DNA of 64,000 nucleotides from Gilliamella sp. B3022 (GTDB lineage Bacteria; Pseudomonadota; Gammaproteobacteria; Enterobacterales; Orbaceae): NCBI RefSeq assembly GCF_028751545.1, contig NZ_CP071867.1, positions 2,391,306 to 2,455,305 of the forward strand, read 5' to 3'. Shown piece by piece: positions 27,731 to 37,015 of this stretch (position 1 is its first letter; each line of letters starts with the position of its first letter). The notes under the pieces were generated by a model. It saw only the letters and a program-made list of their open reading frames with translations, ran no database searches and was not told where the DNA came from. The position numbers and the translations under genes were made by a program.

Positions 27731-29191
27731 TTAGCCTAATCCAATCATCTTCCACCATAATAAACCAATGGTGAAAACAATAATTAAATTCACAATACTG
27801 CATATAAAACCAACTTTCCACCATGTTTTTACTGGAACAAAACCTTCAGCGAATAATAATGGATTTCTAGCATTAGCAAATTGTGTAATTGAACCAAAAT
27901 AATTTGTACAAATAACTAACGCAAAGATGGCTATCATTTGCGGTACACCAAGTGCAATTGCAACAGATAAAAAAACAGGAAATAAAGCAGCAATATGTGC
28001 ATTACCACTGGCAAAAAAGTAGTGTAAATAAACATACGCGGTACATAATAGAATAATAACCAGTACCCAACTACTTTCACCTAAATGCCCTTTTATTGCA
28101 TTACCTATTGTATCACCTAACCACTTTGTTACACCAAGTTTGTTAACTTGTCCTGCCATCATAAGTAAAGCGGCAAACCAAATTAAGGTATCCCAAGCTG
28201 CCTTTTCACTTTTAATATCCTCCCAATTCAATACACCTGTTAAAATTAAGAGGGTTAAACCAATAAAAGCTGTCGTGGTTGAGTCTATATTTAACTTATC
28301 ACCAAAAATCCAAAAGCCTAAAAGCAGTATTACAGTACTTCCCATTATGATTTCTTTACCTGTTATTGCACCCATTTTTTTGAGTTCTTCAGAAGCTAAT
28401 TTTGGTGCTTCAGGTGTTTTCTTAAGCTCTGGATTAGTTAAAAAATAGATAACTAAAGGAATAACAATAAAAGAGGCTAAACAGGGAACAAGAGCAGCAA
28501 TAAACCATTGACCCCAACCTAATGTTATGCCAAGCGAAGATGTCACTAATTTAGCTGCGAGCAAATTTCCAGTAAATGCCGTTAAAAACATAGCCGAAGT
28601 AATATCATTAATATGGCTAATAGTTAGCATTAAAAAAGTGCCAATACGGTTTCTTGAGTTATCTTTTGGATTCGAATTAAAGTTAATGGATAAGGCTTCC
28701 GCAATTGGATAAATAACCCCTCCGGCTCGAGCAGTGGTACTTGGAATAGCCGGAGCTAAAGCAATATCGGTAACAGATAAACCATAGGCTAAGCCTAAAG
28801 TATTTCGGCCAAGAATTTTAACAAGGTAATAAGCAATCCTTTTGCTTAATCCAGTTTTAATAAAACCACGAGCAATCATAAAAGCGATAACAATAAGCCA
28901 TATTAATGTACTATTTAATTCACTTAAGGCGATTTTAATTGATTCTGTAGCAGAAGTTGCGCCAGATGGTCTTAATACTGCAAATACGGTAATTGCCAGT
29001 AAACCAATTGCGCCAATAGGCATAATTTCAGCAACAATACAGGCAATAGTTGCTACAAATATAATACTTGTTCGCCATCCTTCTGTACTAATCCCATCAG
29101 GAGGCAATACAAATAACCATAAAATGATCGAAATAGCAGCAATAATAATAAATGGTAGCCATTTAACAGGTGGCTTTTTTATTGTGTGCAT
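27731..29191 (-). CDS. DASS-family dicarboxylate/anion transporter
   Basis: 486 residues with about 12 hydrophobic membrane segments starting at WLPFIIIAAISIILWLFVLP (15-34). It belongs to the divalent anion:sodium symporter group (CitT/TtdT/SdcS-like): DIALAPAIPSTTARAGGVIYP (about 140-160) contains the first SNT-type substrate motif, and the second half has LIWFAALLMMAGQVNKLG. Members carry fumarate, succinate, tartrate, citrate or malate by antiport or sodium symport. A strong ribosome site (AAGGAAAA) precedes ATG 29191. It lies 85 bp downstream of the fumarate-reductase-type gene on the same strand, so a C4-dicarboxylate substrate such as fumarate/succinate is a reasonable inference. Confidence 0.85.
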   Translation of the reverse strand: MHTIKKPPVKWLPFIIIAAISIILWLFVLPPDGISTEGWRTSIIFVATIACIVAEIMPIGAIGLLAITVFAVLRPSGATSATESIKIALSELNSTLIWLIVIAFMIARGFIKTGLSKRIAYYLVKILGRNTLGLAYGLSVTDIALAPAIPSTTARAGGVIYPIAEALSINFNSNPKDNSRNRIGTFLMLTISHINDITSAMFLTAFTGNLLAAKLVTSSLGITLGWGQWFIAALVPCLASFIVIPLVIYFLTNPELKKTPEAPKLASEELKKMGAITGKEIIMGSTVILLLGFWIFGDKLNIDSTTTAFIGLTLLILTGVLNWEDIKSEKAAWDTLIWFAALLMMAGQVNKLGVTKWLGDTIGNAIKGHLGESSWVLVIILLCTAYVYLHYFFASGNAHIAALFPVFLSVAIALGVPQMIAIFALVICTNYFGSITQFANARNPLLFAEGFVPVKTWWKVGFICSIVNLIIVFTIGLLWWKMIGLG

Positions 29192-29276
29192 TGAATTTTC
29201 CTTCTTATTTAAAAATAGTTAAGCTTCAATAGAACCATCTCTTCTATCAAAATAGGGATATATTCAAATTACTAAT

Positions 29277-32051
29277 TTAATAATGATGAATATAATCTGT
29301 AGCTTTTGTGCCAGCCTGTAAACCGAAGATAATAATATCTGCAACAGCATTTCCACCAATACGATTAGCGCCATGAACGCCTCCAACTACTTCTCCAGCA
29401 GCAAAGATGCCTTCAATAACATGATTTTGAGTATCCAAAACCTGTGTTTCCGCATTAATTGTTACTCCTCCCATTGTATGATGTATGCCGGGTGCAATTT
29501 TTATCGCATAATATGGAGCTTTATTGATAGGGTGACGCATACCTGTTGTTCGTTCAAAATCTTCATCATGTTTATTTATAACAAAATTATCATAACGTTT
29601 TATTGTTTCGGTTAATGTATTAGAATCAATGCTTAATTGTTTTGCTAAATCATCAAGAGTATTGGCTTGAATTACTAAATTACGTGAAATATACTCCTCC
29701 ACTGATTTATTCTCATCGCGAACCTGTTGATCGAATAAGATATAAGCGTAATGTTCAGTTAGATTATTGATATGATTGGATACTTTATCACGCGTATCGA
29801 GTTCATTAACAAAACGTTTTCCATTTTGTGATATTAATATTGCTCCTCCACCACGAATCGATTCGGAAATAAGATAAGAGGTTGTTTGTTCAACAGTTGG
29901 ATGAATTTGAATTTCTTTCATATCCACTGTACCAGCACCAAGCTTTTCAAGGATTGTAATTCCCGATCCTGTTGCACCTTTATGGTTAGTTGTTACAAAA
30001 CCTTTAAGATCTGGTCGATATTTTTCAATCATCTCTAGATTTGCTCCAAATCCTCCCGTAGCAATAACAACAGCTTTTGTTTTAATTGTATAAATTGAAC
30101 CATCTTCTTGGATAACTTTTACCCCGGTTACTTTATGATTTTCTGTTACAATTTCGGTAACATTTGTATCAAGCATGACTTCAATACCACGGTTGTTAAT
30201 ATTTTTAACTAATCCACTAATTAAAAAACCACCTACCGCTGCTCCACTTTCTGGTCGATGAGTTCGATCAATACTCATTCCTCCAGTTGTAGTAATACCA
30301 CTTAAAGTGATACCATTTGTATCTAACCAATCGATAGCATCTGGTGCATTTTCGACAAAATACCTTAATAAGTCAGGGTTATTTTTGTTTTTTCCTCCAG
30401 TCATTGTTTCTTTATAGAAAAGATCTTTACTATCTTTAATTCCTTTTAGTTTCTGGAATTTTGTTTCAGCTGCATTCATACCGGCCGAAGCTTTATTAGT
30501 ATTTCCACCAATTACTGACATTTTTTCAATAATTACGACATTTGCACCTAAGTCATGCGCACGAATTGCTGCAGCTAAACCTGCTCCTCCACTTCCAACA
30601 ACAACAATATCATAGGATTTATCATTCGGATCACCACCTTCGGCTAGAATGGCATCTTTATTGGATTGAACCATAGCTTTAGTTACCGCTTTTTTGAAAG
30701 CTTCACATTGAGTTGTAGCACCAGAAATGGTATCGACATGAGGACTATTTGAAGTAATGATTCTTTCTTTTATTTCATTAAAATTGCTCAACACATCATT
30801 ATCAAAATTATTGGCATTAACCAATTGCATATCTTTAATATAGTCTTTTGCTAGTTCAACATTGATCGTAAATTCAAAGGACTCATCATTGACTTTTTCT
30901 TGATAATTACCTGGTTTGAATTTTTTGTTATTCAAGTTTACATCTCGAATTAAACTTTCAACTAATGAAAAACTCCATAAAGGAACAGGAATGTTGAGTT
31001 CTTCTCGCTTATCACTATTAATAAATAACTCAAGTTTTTCACCGTTTTTAATTCTACTAGTCCAGTCAGGATAGGCAATGCAGGCTCGGCCAACTGCCAC
31101 TAAATCGTAACCATTTTCTAAGGCAGTTTCTAAGTCGGTTTGGTTTATTACATTTCCCACACCTACAACGGGGATCTTAGCTAATGTCTTAGAACGCATT
31201 GCAACATATTTTTTTATTAATGGTGTTGGATCCTCAATATCGACAATGGATGATCTTAAAATAGCCCCCATTGAAAAATGAACATAATCTAGTCCTTTTT
31301 CGGCTAATTTCTCAAGCAAATACATTGTATCATCAAATCGAATGCCTGGTATTTCTAACTCTTCTGGTGAAAAGCGATAACCGATAATGAACTCAGAGTT
31401 CGCAAACTGCTTAACAATATTGTGAGTAATGTCTAAAACGGCCAAAGGGAATCTTGAACGATTATCGCGACTTCCCCCCCATTTGTCATTGCGTTGATTG
31501 GAATTAGGTGAATAAAATTGTTGAATTAAATAGGTATTCGCTCCGTGAATTTCTACACCATCAAAACCTGCTTGGATAGCTCGTCTAACAGCTTGTCCAA
31601 ATTTCTCGATCATTTCATCTACTTCGTTCTCGGTTAATTCTATTGGTGTAGCAGCTTCAGGTCTTGGTGCGGCAATTGAACTAGGCCCTATAGGAGAAAG
31701 CCCACCGATAAGCTTAGGCTCCACCATTCTACCACCATGATAAACCTGAATGATTGCTTTAGAACCTTTTTCTTTGATTGCTTGAGCTATTTTTGCTAAT
31801 CCCTCAATTTTATCATCGCTATCTAATCCAATAGCGCCAGGAAAAGCTAAACCTTTTTTATCGACAAAGCCACATTCAACAATAATGGTACCAATTTCTC
31901 CAGATCTTGCTTGGTAATATTCAATTAAATCAGAAGTTACAGAACCTTCATAAAATCCAGAACAAGTAGTCATTGGTGCCATAATTATGCGATTTTTTAA
32001 TTCAATGCCATTAGGTAAGGTTAATGGTTCAAAAGCATTTTTTTTTGTCAT
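29277..32051 (-). CDS. Soluble OYE-FMN-FAD fusion, NADH:fumarate reductase type
   Basis: 924 residues in three domains. Residues 1-370 are an Old Yellow Enzyme-like barrel (RIIMAPMTT, GVEIHGANTYLIQQFYSP) that in characterised relatives takes electrons from NADH. Residues about 375-470 are an FMN_bind domain whose DTISGAT (440-446) is the ApbE flavinylation motif, with FMN expected on Thr446. Residues 478-924 are a FAD fumarate-reductase domain (DIVVVGSGGAGLAAAIRA). Its fumarate-binding residues are kept: His717 (IHPT), Glu730, Arg754 (TRDK), His857/858 and Arg897 (ANRIGG), while the usual Thr before Glu730 is Ser. This is the layout reported for the Klebsiella cytoplasmic NADH:fumarate reductase. 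An acrylate- or cinnamate-type substrate remains possible. The start has CAGG nearby. Confidence 0.85.
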   Translation of the reverse strand: MTKKNAFEPLTLPNGIELKNRIIMAPMTTCSGFYEGSVTSDLIEYYQARSGEIGTIIVECGFVDKKGLAFPGAIGLDSDDKIEGLAKIAQAIKEKGSKAIIQVYHGGRMVEPKLIGGLSPIGPSSIAAPRPEAATPIELTENEVDEMIEKFGQAVRRAIQAGFDGVEIHGANTYLIQQFYSPNSNQRNDKWGGSRDNRSRFPLAVLDITHNIVKQFANSEFIIGYRFSPEELEIPGIRFDDTMYLLEKLAEKGLDYVHFSMGAILRSSIVDIEDPTPLIKKYVAMRSKTLAKIPVVGVGNVINQTDLETALENGYDLVAVGRACIAYPDWTSRIKNGEKLELFINSDKREELNIPVPLWSFSLVESLIRDVNLNNKKFKPGNYQEKVNDESFEFTINVELAKDYIKDMQLVNANNFDNDVLSNFNEIKERIITSNSPHVDTISGATTQCEAFKKAVTKAMVQSNKDAILAEGGDPNDKSYDIVVVGSGGAGLAAAIRAHDLGANVVIIEKMSVIGGNTNKASAGMNAAETKFQKLKGIKDSKDLFYKETMTGGKNKNNPDLLRYFVENAPDAIDWLDTNGITLSGITTTGGMSIDRTHRPESGAAVGGFLISGLVKNINNRGIEVMLDTNVTEIVTENHKVTGVKVIQEDGSIYTIKTKAVVIATGGFGANLEMIEKYRPDLKGFVTTNHKGATGSGITILEKLGAGTVDMKEIQIHPTVEQTTSYLISESIRGGGAILISQNGKRFVNELDTRDKVSNHINNLTEHYAYILFDQQVRDENKSVEEYISRNLVIQANTLDDLAKQLSIDSNTLTETIKRYDNFVINKHDEDFERTTGMRHPINKAPYYAIKIAPGIHHTMGGVTINAETQVLDTQNHVIEGIFAAGEVVGGVHGANRIGGNAVADIIIFGLQAGTKATDYIHHY

Positions 32052-32336
32052 TTTATGTACCTGATAATTACTAAAATTTATTTATAACGGCAATAATAAC
32101 ATTATTAATCATCATCCTCTACAGACAATAGCTTCATTTGTAAGTTTTGTATCATTTTTTCGACAGAAATTATTTCAAATTTATTAAAAAATTATAAAAT
32201 TATTTACTTTTTAAAAAATTAAATGTTGTTCATTTTATACCAGTTTTCCATTTCTTATTAATAAATATGAATTATTAGTCTAAAAAATAACACTGTAAGT
32301 ATTTCATTTACTTGTAATTTTATTATTACTTAATTC

Positions 32337-32364
32337 TTGAACTTTAATTCTAATCGGTTAAAAT
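32337..32364 (+). promoter_or_regulatory. Sigma-70 promoter for the pyrD leader
   Basis: TTGAAC (32337-32342), a 16-bp spacer and TAAAAT (32359-32364). Transcription would start near 32371, about 200 nt before the dihydroorotate dehydrogenase start and shortly before the leader peptide's ribosome site. The remainder of 32052-32336 shows no gene and no clear FNR site. Confidence 0.65.
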
Positions 32365-32395
32365 GCCTGACAATTTACGTAGAAAGGGACGGTAG

Positions 32396-32596
32396 ATGAT
32401 TGTGGTACAGACACACAAAATGAAAGCAATTTTAAAACATCACTCTTTTTCTATTGTAATTAATGATCCTCCATTTCGGAGGATTTTTTATTTTAACCCT
32501 CTCTTTTTTTCCTTTTCATCTCAGATTATCAAACAAATTCAATTTATGTATAAAAACAACAGGAGCAAGCATGAAATCTTTGATCCCTTTTTATAA
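32396..32596 (+). CDS. Putative leader peptide of the pyrD attenuator
   Basis: 66 codons beginning MIVVQTHKMKAILKHHSFSI. AAGGG (32384-32388) is seven bases before the ATG, an excellent ribosome site. The frame runs through the terminator hairpin at 32466-32489 and overlaps the first 26 bases of the downstream gene in a different frame. A pyrimidine-rich stretch (CACTCTTTTTCTATTG) lies just before the hairpin. This is the layout of E. coli pyrL, where translating ribosomes reach the hairpin only when polymerase pauses for lack of UTP. Nothing suggests that the peptide itself has a function. Confidence 0.55.
   Translation: MIVVQTHKMKAILKHHSFSIVINDPPFRRIFYFNPLFFSFSSQIIKQIQFMYKNNRSKHEIFDPFL
32466..32489 (+). 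terminator. Attenuator-like terminator upstream of pyrD
   Basis: ATCCTCC (32466-32472), loop ATTTC, GGAGGAT (32478-32484) and then TTTTT. It lies inside the leader between the promoter and the gene. The gene on the other side is divergent, so the terminator can only act on this transcript. Confidence 0.85.
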
Positions 32597-33626
32597 TCCA
32601 AGTATTAGTTATGAAGATAATTATGCTCAAGGACCTTTTGGACTTTTCAATCAATTAGATAAGGCAGAACAAGTACCAACTCAGCGGACTAAATTTCTAA
32701 ATATTGATGTAAACTTACCTTTTGGAATGCCTGCTGGTCCATTATTAAATGCAAATTATATCAAAGCAGCTTTCGTATATGGATTTGATTTATGTGTGTA
32801 CAAAACAGTAAGAACAAAGATGCATAAATGCCATCCTTTACCCAATGTTTTGTCCGTACACCCTAAAGGTAAATTATCTTGTAATCTTGACACAGTCTTA
32901 GCTGATACCAATTATAGTCAACCATTGTCAATTACTAACTCTTTTGGCGTTCCATCTTTTGCGCCAGACGTTTGGCAACCAGATATGGCTGAAGCAGTTA
33001 AAGCTGCGGGAACTGGTCAATGTGTTATCGGAAGCTTTCAAGGTACTCAAGGCAATGGTGCTATTGAAAAAGACTATGCCTTAGCAGCAAAATTAGTCAG
33101 AGAAACGGGTTCACCCATTCTTGAGGCGAATCTCAGTTGCCCTAACGAAGGTGCAAGTAAGCTACTTTGCTTCGATGTGGATAGTGTTGAACGCATTGTT
33201 AATGAAATAAAAATAGCGGTACCTGATCGCCCTCTTATTCTAAAATTAGCCTATTTTCCTGATGATGAAAAAATAGTGTCATTATTAAAACGAGTTGGCT
33301 CAATTATTGATGGTTTAAGTACTATTAATACCCTTTCTGCCAAACCAGTTGATACAAATGGTTATCCTGCATTAGGTGAGAATAGAAAAGAAGGTGGAAT
33401 CTGTGGCGATGCTATTCGTTGGGCTGGTTTAGATATGGTGACTCGTTTAGCTAAATATCGTCAACAAATGGAATTAAAATTTGCAATTGTTGGTGTTGGT
33501 GGTGTAAGTTCAAGCGAACATTATAATGAATTTATAAAAGCTGGCGCTACTGCGGTAATGAGTGCCACAGGCGCAATGTGGAATCCTTTACTTGCGATAG
33601 AAATTAAAAAAAGTCTAAAACAATAA
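32571..33626 (+). CDS. pyrD: Dihydroorotate dehydrogenase family protein
   Basis: 351 residues from ATG 32571, chosen for AGGAGC seven bases upstream; the longer open frame from 32463 has no such site. It is an FMN barrel of the dihydroorotate dehydrogenase superfamily: LPFGMPAGPLLNANYIKAAF (about 46-65), VYKTVRTK, SITNSFGVPS, LEANLSCPNEG (about 188-198, with the Cys typical of class 1 enzymes), LILKLAYF and AIVGVGGVSSSEHYNEFIKAGA. Pyrimidine synthesis is the expected role, supported by the UTP-type attenuator. It is not close to the membrane-bound class 2 PyrD of E. coli, and the electron acceptor cannot be told from the sequence. A related non-pyrimidine oxidoreductase is possible. Confidence 0.75.
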   Translation: MKSLIPFYNPSISYEDNYAQGPFGLFNQLDKAEQVPTQRTKFLNIDVNLPFGMPAGPLLNANYIKAAFVYGFDLCVYKTVRTKMHKCHPLPNVLSVHPKGKLSCNLDTVLADTNYSQPLSITNSFGVPSFAPDVWQPDMAEAVKAAGTGQCVIGSFQGTQGNGAIEKDYALAAKLVRETGSPILEANLSCPNEGASKLLCFDVDSVERIVNEIKIAVPDRPLILKLAYFPDDEKIVSLLKRVGSIIDGLSTINTLSAKPVDTNGYPALGENRKEGGICGDAIRWAGLDMVTRLAKYRQQMELKFAIVGVGGVSSSEHYNEFIKAGATAVMSATGAMWNPLLAIEIKKSLKQ

Positions 33627-33641
33627 TAAAGGCATTCATTA

Positions 33642-33680
33642 AAAAAGTTACAGGGTAACTTATATGCCCTTTAACTTTTT
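33642..33680. terminator. Bidirectional terminator between pyrD and ybaN
   Basis: AAAAAGTTA-C-AGGG pairs with CCCT-T-TAACTTTTT around an 11-base loop. The A-rich and T-rich arms give a U tract in both directions, and the two genes converge on it. Confidence 0.85.
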
Positions 33681-33719
33681 AACCTAATTTAATCTTATTC
33701 CTAACCCGATTACCTTTAT

Positions 33720-34082
33720 TTATTTTTTGTTAAAAATAACATAACCAAATATTAGGTGTGCTAAAAAAACAATAACAAGAATGATTCTAACATGTAAAGA
33801 GTTAAAGATAACAAAAGGTATGAATAATGCAACAAACACCATTAACAGCATTTTAAATAAACTTGATTGTGTTGCTTTTTTCTCAATAAACATTTTTTGT
33901 ATATAAATTTGATAATATTTACTTTTAGTAAAATAAGCATAAAGGCGATCCGAACTATTAAGCCAAAGATAAGCCGTTAATAAATAGAAGGGTACTGTAG
34001 GTAAAATTGGCACAAAAATGCCAACTGTTCCTAAAACAAAAGAAAGACTTCCTAAAAATATAAATAAACTTTTTTTTAACAT
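33720..34082 (-). CDS. ybaN: Inner-membrane protein YbaN (DUF454)
   Basis: 120 residues, of the usual size for DUF454 proteins. Hydrophobic segments are SLFIFLGSLSFVLGTVGIFVPILPTVPFYLLTAYLWL (about 5-41) and two more at about 80-115. The N-terminal GTVGIFVPILPTVPFYLLTA is the family signature. The soluble loop SSDRLYAYFTKSKYY is also typical. The function is unknown in all species. It stands alone between a bidirectional terminator and a 464-bp gap, so it is probably monocistronic. Confidence 0.85.
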   Translation of the reverse strand: MLKKSLFIFLGSLSFVLGTVGIFVPILPTVPFYLLTAYLWLNSSDRLYAYFTKSKYYQIYIQKMFIEKKATQSSLFKMLLMVFVALFIPFVIFNSLHVRIILVIVFLAHLIFGYVIFNKK

Positions 34083-34546
34083 TATAAATTTTAGCTCTGA
34101 GTAAATTGAATATTCGATTGGCGTTGAATCTAAAGTAACATTTTCATACTCTACTTTCTAATGCATCTATTAGCCTCATCATCCCTCTTCTGAACTGACT
34201 ATAGCCATTAGAAGTTTCATCTTTTTTGTTTTTTTATTGTAGATAAAAAACGTATTTAAATTGTTTTGTGTTTTGTTAGAATCAAAACGATTTAAACATA
34301 GGTAAAATATACTTAATTAGAGTTAGAATAATATCATAATATTTCAATATTATGCTTGTTATTGATCTTAACACAAAATTCACTGTTTTGATCTTATCAA
34401 ACATAAGCTATAGCATATAAAACATTAAAGTTTATGAAGGTATATTTGTACGACCAAAAATGATTAATAAAAATGCATATACAGAAGCTATAAAGAAATT
34501 TACTGCTGAATTGTTTTAGAATAAAAGAATAGATGAGATTAAGAAT
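34083..34546. other. Gene-free region between ybaN and tRNA-Asp
   Basis: 464 bp, AT-rich, with no open frame carrying a credible ribosome site and no repeat that I recognise. It must contain the ybaN promoter (reverse strand). Confidence 0.4.
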
Positions 34547-34623
34547 TGGCGGAACGGACGGGGCTCGAACCCGCGACCCCCTGCGTGACAGGCAGGTATT
34601 CTAACCAACTGAACTACCGCTCC
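34547..34623 (-). tRNA. aspV: tRNA-Asp (anticodon GTC)
   Basis: 77 nt on the reverse strand, reading GGAGCGGTAGTTCAGTTGG at the 5' end, with CTGTCAC as the anticodon loop (GTC at the centre), GGTTCGAGCC as the T arm, and an encoded CCA end. It is almost identical to E. coli tRNA-Asp. It lies 113 bp downstream of dnaQ on the same strand, the same arrangement as dnaQ-aspV in E. coli. Confidence 0.97.
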
Positions 34624-34736
34624 GCTTTTTGATTCCTTTAATGAACAACATTAAAGTAGGCGTGATATTAAAGATTATTTTCTTATTCGTCAATCATATT
34701 TTTTAAATCATGGTTTAATTGCATATAAAAACATCA

Positions 34737-35471
34737 TTAATGTATTTTCCACATGGCCTTACCACTTTTCTTTTCGATTTTCTTTATAATTAACTCATGT
34801 TCAGAAAGCTCATCTTGGGTGGCTCTGATGATCTTTAATGGATTATTTGTACGTTCTATTCTTTTAATAGCACTGCCTTCTGTTAAACTTGAAAGATGTT
34901 CATCCGAACTAAAAGATAAAGTTGTTTGCCCACCAGTCATGGCTAAATAGACTTCAGCTAAGATCTCGGCATCAAGTAAAGCGCCATGAAGGGTTCGATG
35001 AGAATTATCGATTTGATAGCGTTCACAAAGCACATCTAAATTATTCCGTTTACCCGGAAACATGCGTCTTGCCATAGCCAAAGTATCAGTTATGATACAA
35101 TGCTCGGCAGTTTTAAAATCTAGTCCACAAAGACGAAATTCGTAATCCATAAATCCCACATCAAATGAAGCGTTATGAATCACGAGCTCAGCACCATCAA
35201 TGAATTTAATAAAATCATGAGCTATATTTTTGAAAATCGGTTTATCTTTCACAAATTGGTCACTGATACCATGAACTCGAAACGCCTCTTCATCAATTAA
35301 GCGCTCAGGATTAATATAAACATGAAAATGATTGCCAGTTAATCGACGGTTAACCACTTCAACAGCGCCGATTTCAATAATTTTATGTCCTTCATAATGA
35401 TTATTGCCATCTTGATTCATACCTGTGGTTTCTGTATCTAATACAATTTGGCGGTTACAATTAGTTATCAC
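34737..35471 (-). CDS. dnaQ: DNA polymerase III epsilon subunit (proofreading exonuclease)
   Basis: 244 residues (E. coli 243). DEDDh exonuclease: ExoI with Asp and Glu in IVLDTETTGMNQ (9-20), ExoII in HNASFDVGFMDYE (about 100) and ExoIII with His in HRTLHGALLDAEILAEVYLAMTGGQ (about 157-181). The C-terminal tail that binds the alpha subunit (about 190-244) is present. The start appears to be GTG 35471, after AGAGA; E. coli DnaQ has a similarly short N terminus before RQIVLDTETTG. It is divergent from rnhA with 193 bp between them, as in enterics. Confidence 0.96.
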   Translation of the reverse strand: MITNCNRQIVLDTETTGMNQDGNNHYEGHKIIEIGAVEVVNRRLTGNHFHVYINPERLIDEEAFRVHGISDQFVKDKPIFKNIAHDFIKFIDGAELVIHNASFDVGFMDYEFRLCGLDFKTAEHCIITDTLAMARRMFPGKRNNLDVLCERYQIDNSHRTLHGALLDAEILAEVYLAMTGGQTTLSFSSDEHLSSLTEGSAIKRIERTNNPLKIIRATQDELSEHELIIKKIEKKSGKAMWKIH

Positions 35472-35664
35472 ATTATTCTCTTTTTATGTATTAATCAATG
35501 TTGGGAAAAACAAAATAGTGATATAGTCTAGCACTAAAATTCTTTGATGTTGATATCTTCAAAAATTGAAGTGAATAATTTAATCAAATTAGTACAAATA
35601 CTTTACTATTTTATATCAAATCCATATTCAAACTTTTAGTTGATTATTTTAAAAGATTATTAAA

Positions 35665-36144
35665 ATGTTAAAACAAATTGAAATATACACAGATGGCTCT
35701 TGCCTTGGTAATCCTGGTCCAGGTGGATATGCCGCAATATTAAAATATAAGCAAAACGAAAAAATCTTATCTCAAGGTTTTTTTAAAACAACAAACAATC
35801 GCATGGAGTTATTAGCCACTATTGTTGCCTTAGAGCAATTAAAACAAACTTGCCAAGTAAAACTCTATTCCGATAGTCAATATGTTCGCAACGGGATTAC
35901 CAATTGGATCCATGGATGGAAAAAAAACGGCTGGAAAACATCCAATAATAAACCGGTTAAAAATGTAGATTTGTGGATTCGATTAGACGAACTGGTCCAA
36001 ACTCAAAAAATTGAATGGATTTGGGTAAAAGGCCATGCTGGACATATCGAGAATGAACGTTGTGATATTATTGCAAAATCCATGGCAGAAACACCGAACT
36101 TATCCGATGTTGTATTTGAGCAATCGTTATCTGATAAAAAGTAA
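35665..36144 (+). CDS. rnhA: Ribonuclease HI
   Basis: 159 residues (E. coli 155). It cleaves the RNA strand of RNA-DNA hybrids. The catalytic carboxylates are Asp in [20 protein letters not shown] (residues 5-24), Glu in NNRMELLA (about 48), Asp in LYSDSQYV (about 70) and Asp in the HxxNERCD segment (about 134). The basic handle with [12 protein letters not shown] (about 80-95) is kept. It is divergently transcribed from dnaQ and followed by gloB after 100 bp. Confidence 0.96.
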   Translation: MLKQIEIYTDGSCLGNPGPGGYAAILKYKQNEKILSQGFFKTTNNRMELLATIVALEQLKQTCQVKLYSDSQYVRNGITNWIHGWKKNGWKTSNNKPVKNVDLWIRLDELVQTQKIEWIWVKGHAGHIENERCDIIAKSMAETPNLSDVVFEQSLSDKK

Positions 36145-36244
36145 ATAATGAGAGTATTAAATTTGTATGTTTTATTAGAGTACTGATAATAAGTGTAAAT
36201 TTTTAATCAATTGCAATCAGTAATGTTTACGGAGTCAATCATCA

Positions 36245-36973
36245 ATGTTTCACTTACATACCATTCGGGCATTAAAAGATAACTATATATGGTTATTAGA
36301 AAATTCATGTAAACAGGTCATCATCGTTGACCCAGGTACTGCCGAACCTGTGATTAATTATCTTAATCAAAATGAATTATTGCCACTTGCAATTTTACTT
36401 ACTCATCACCATATAGACCACGTTGGAGGTGTGAGCGAGCTAAAAAACAAATATCCCAATGCAACTATCTATGGTCCCAGTGAAATTAAGTTACCAATCA
36501 CCAATCTAACTAATCAACATGAAGTTAGTATTGGTGATTTCTATTTTAAAGTGATTCCTTTACCTGGACATACTTTAGGGCATTTAGCATATTATTGTCA
36601 TCCTTATCTGTTTTGTGGTGATACATTATTTTCTGCTGGATGTGGAAGAATTTTTGAAGGAACTTATCAACAAATGTTGTGTTCGCTTAAAAAATTAAAA
36701 CAGTTCCCTGATGATACTTTTATTTGTGCAGGACATGAACTTACTTTAGCGAATTTAAATTTTGCTAAGAGTATGGTTCCTGATGACAAGGAAATAAATC
36801 ATTATTTTAATAGTATGAGTAATCGATCAGTGACGTTACCTTCTACATTAAATAACGAAAAACGAATTAATTTATTTTTACGATGCGAAGAAAAATCTTT
36901 ACAAGATAAATTTAATTTCAACAATGAATTAGAGTTGTTTGTTTTTTTTAGGAGCCTAAAAGATAATTTTTAG
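36245..36973 (+). CDS. gloB: Hydroxyacylglutathione hydrolase (glyoxalase II)
   Basis: 242 residues (E. coli 251). It hydrolyses S-D-lactoylglutathione to lactate and glutathione, completing methylglyoxal detoxification. The metallo-beta-lactamase motif THHHIDHVGG (about 53-62) supplies metal ligands, with GHTLGH (about 109), the bridging Asp in FCGDTLFSAGCGR and His in AGHELT (about 164). The C-terminal substrate domain is slightly short and ends in LELFVFFRSLKDNF. ACGGAGTC upstream of ATG 36245 is a fair ribosome site. gshA, which makes the cofactor, is located 2 kb away on the opposite strand. Confidence 0.93.
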   Translation: MFHLHTIRALKDNYIWLLENSCKQVIIVDPGTAEPVINYLNQNELLPLAILLTHHHIDHVGGVSELKNKYPNATIYGPSEIKLPITNLTNQHEVSIGDFYFKVIPLPGHTLGHLAYYCHPYLFCGDTLFSAGCGRIFEGTYQQMLCSLKKLKQFPDDTFICAGHELTLANLNFAKSMVPDDKEINHYFNSMSNRSVTLPSTLNNEKRINLFLRCEEKSLQDKFNFNNELELFVFFRSLKDNF

Positions 36974-37015
36974 GTATAATAGTAATCTTAAACAATATAG
37001 AATTTAGTCTGTCTA

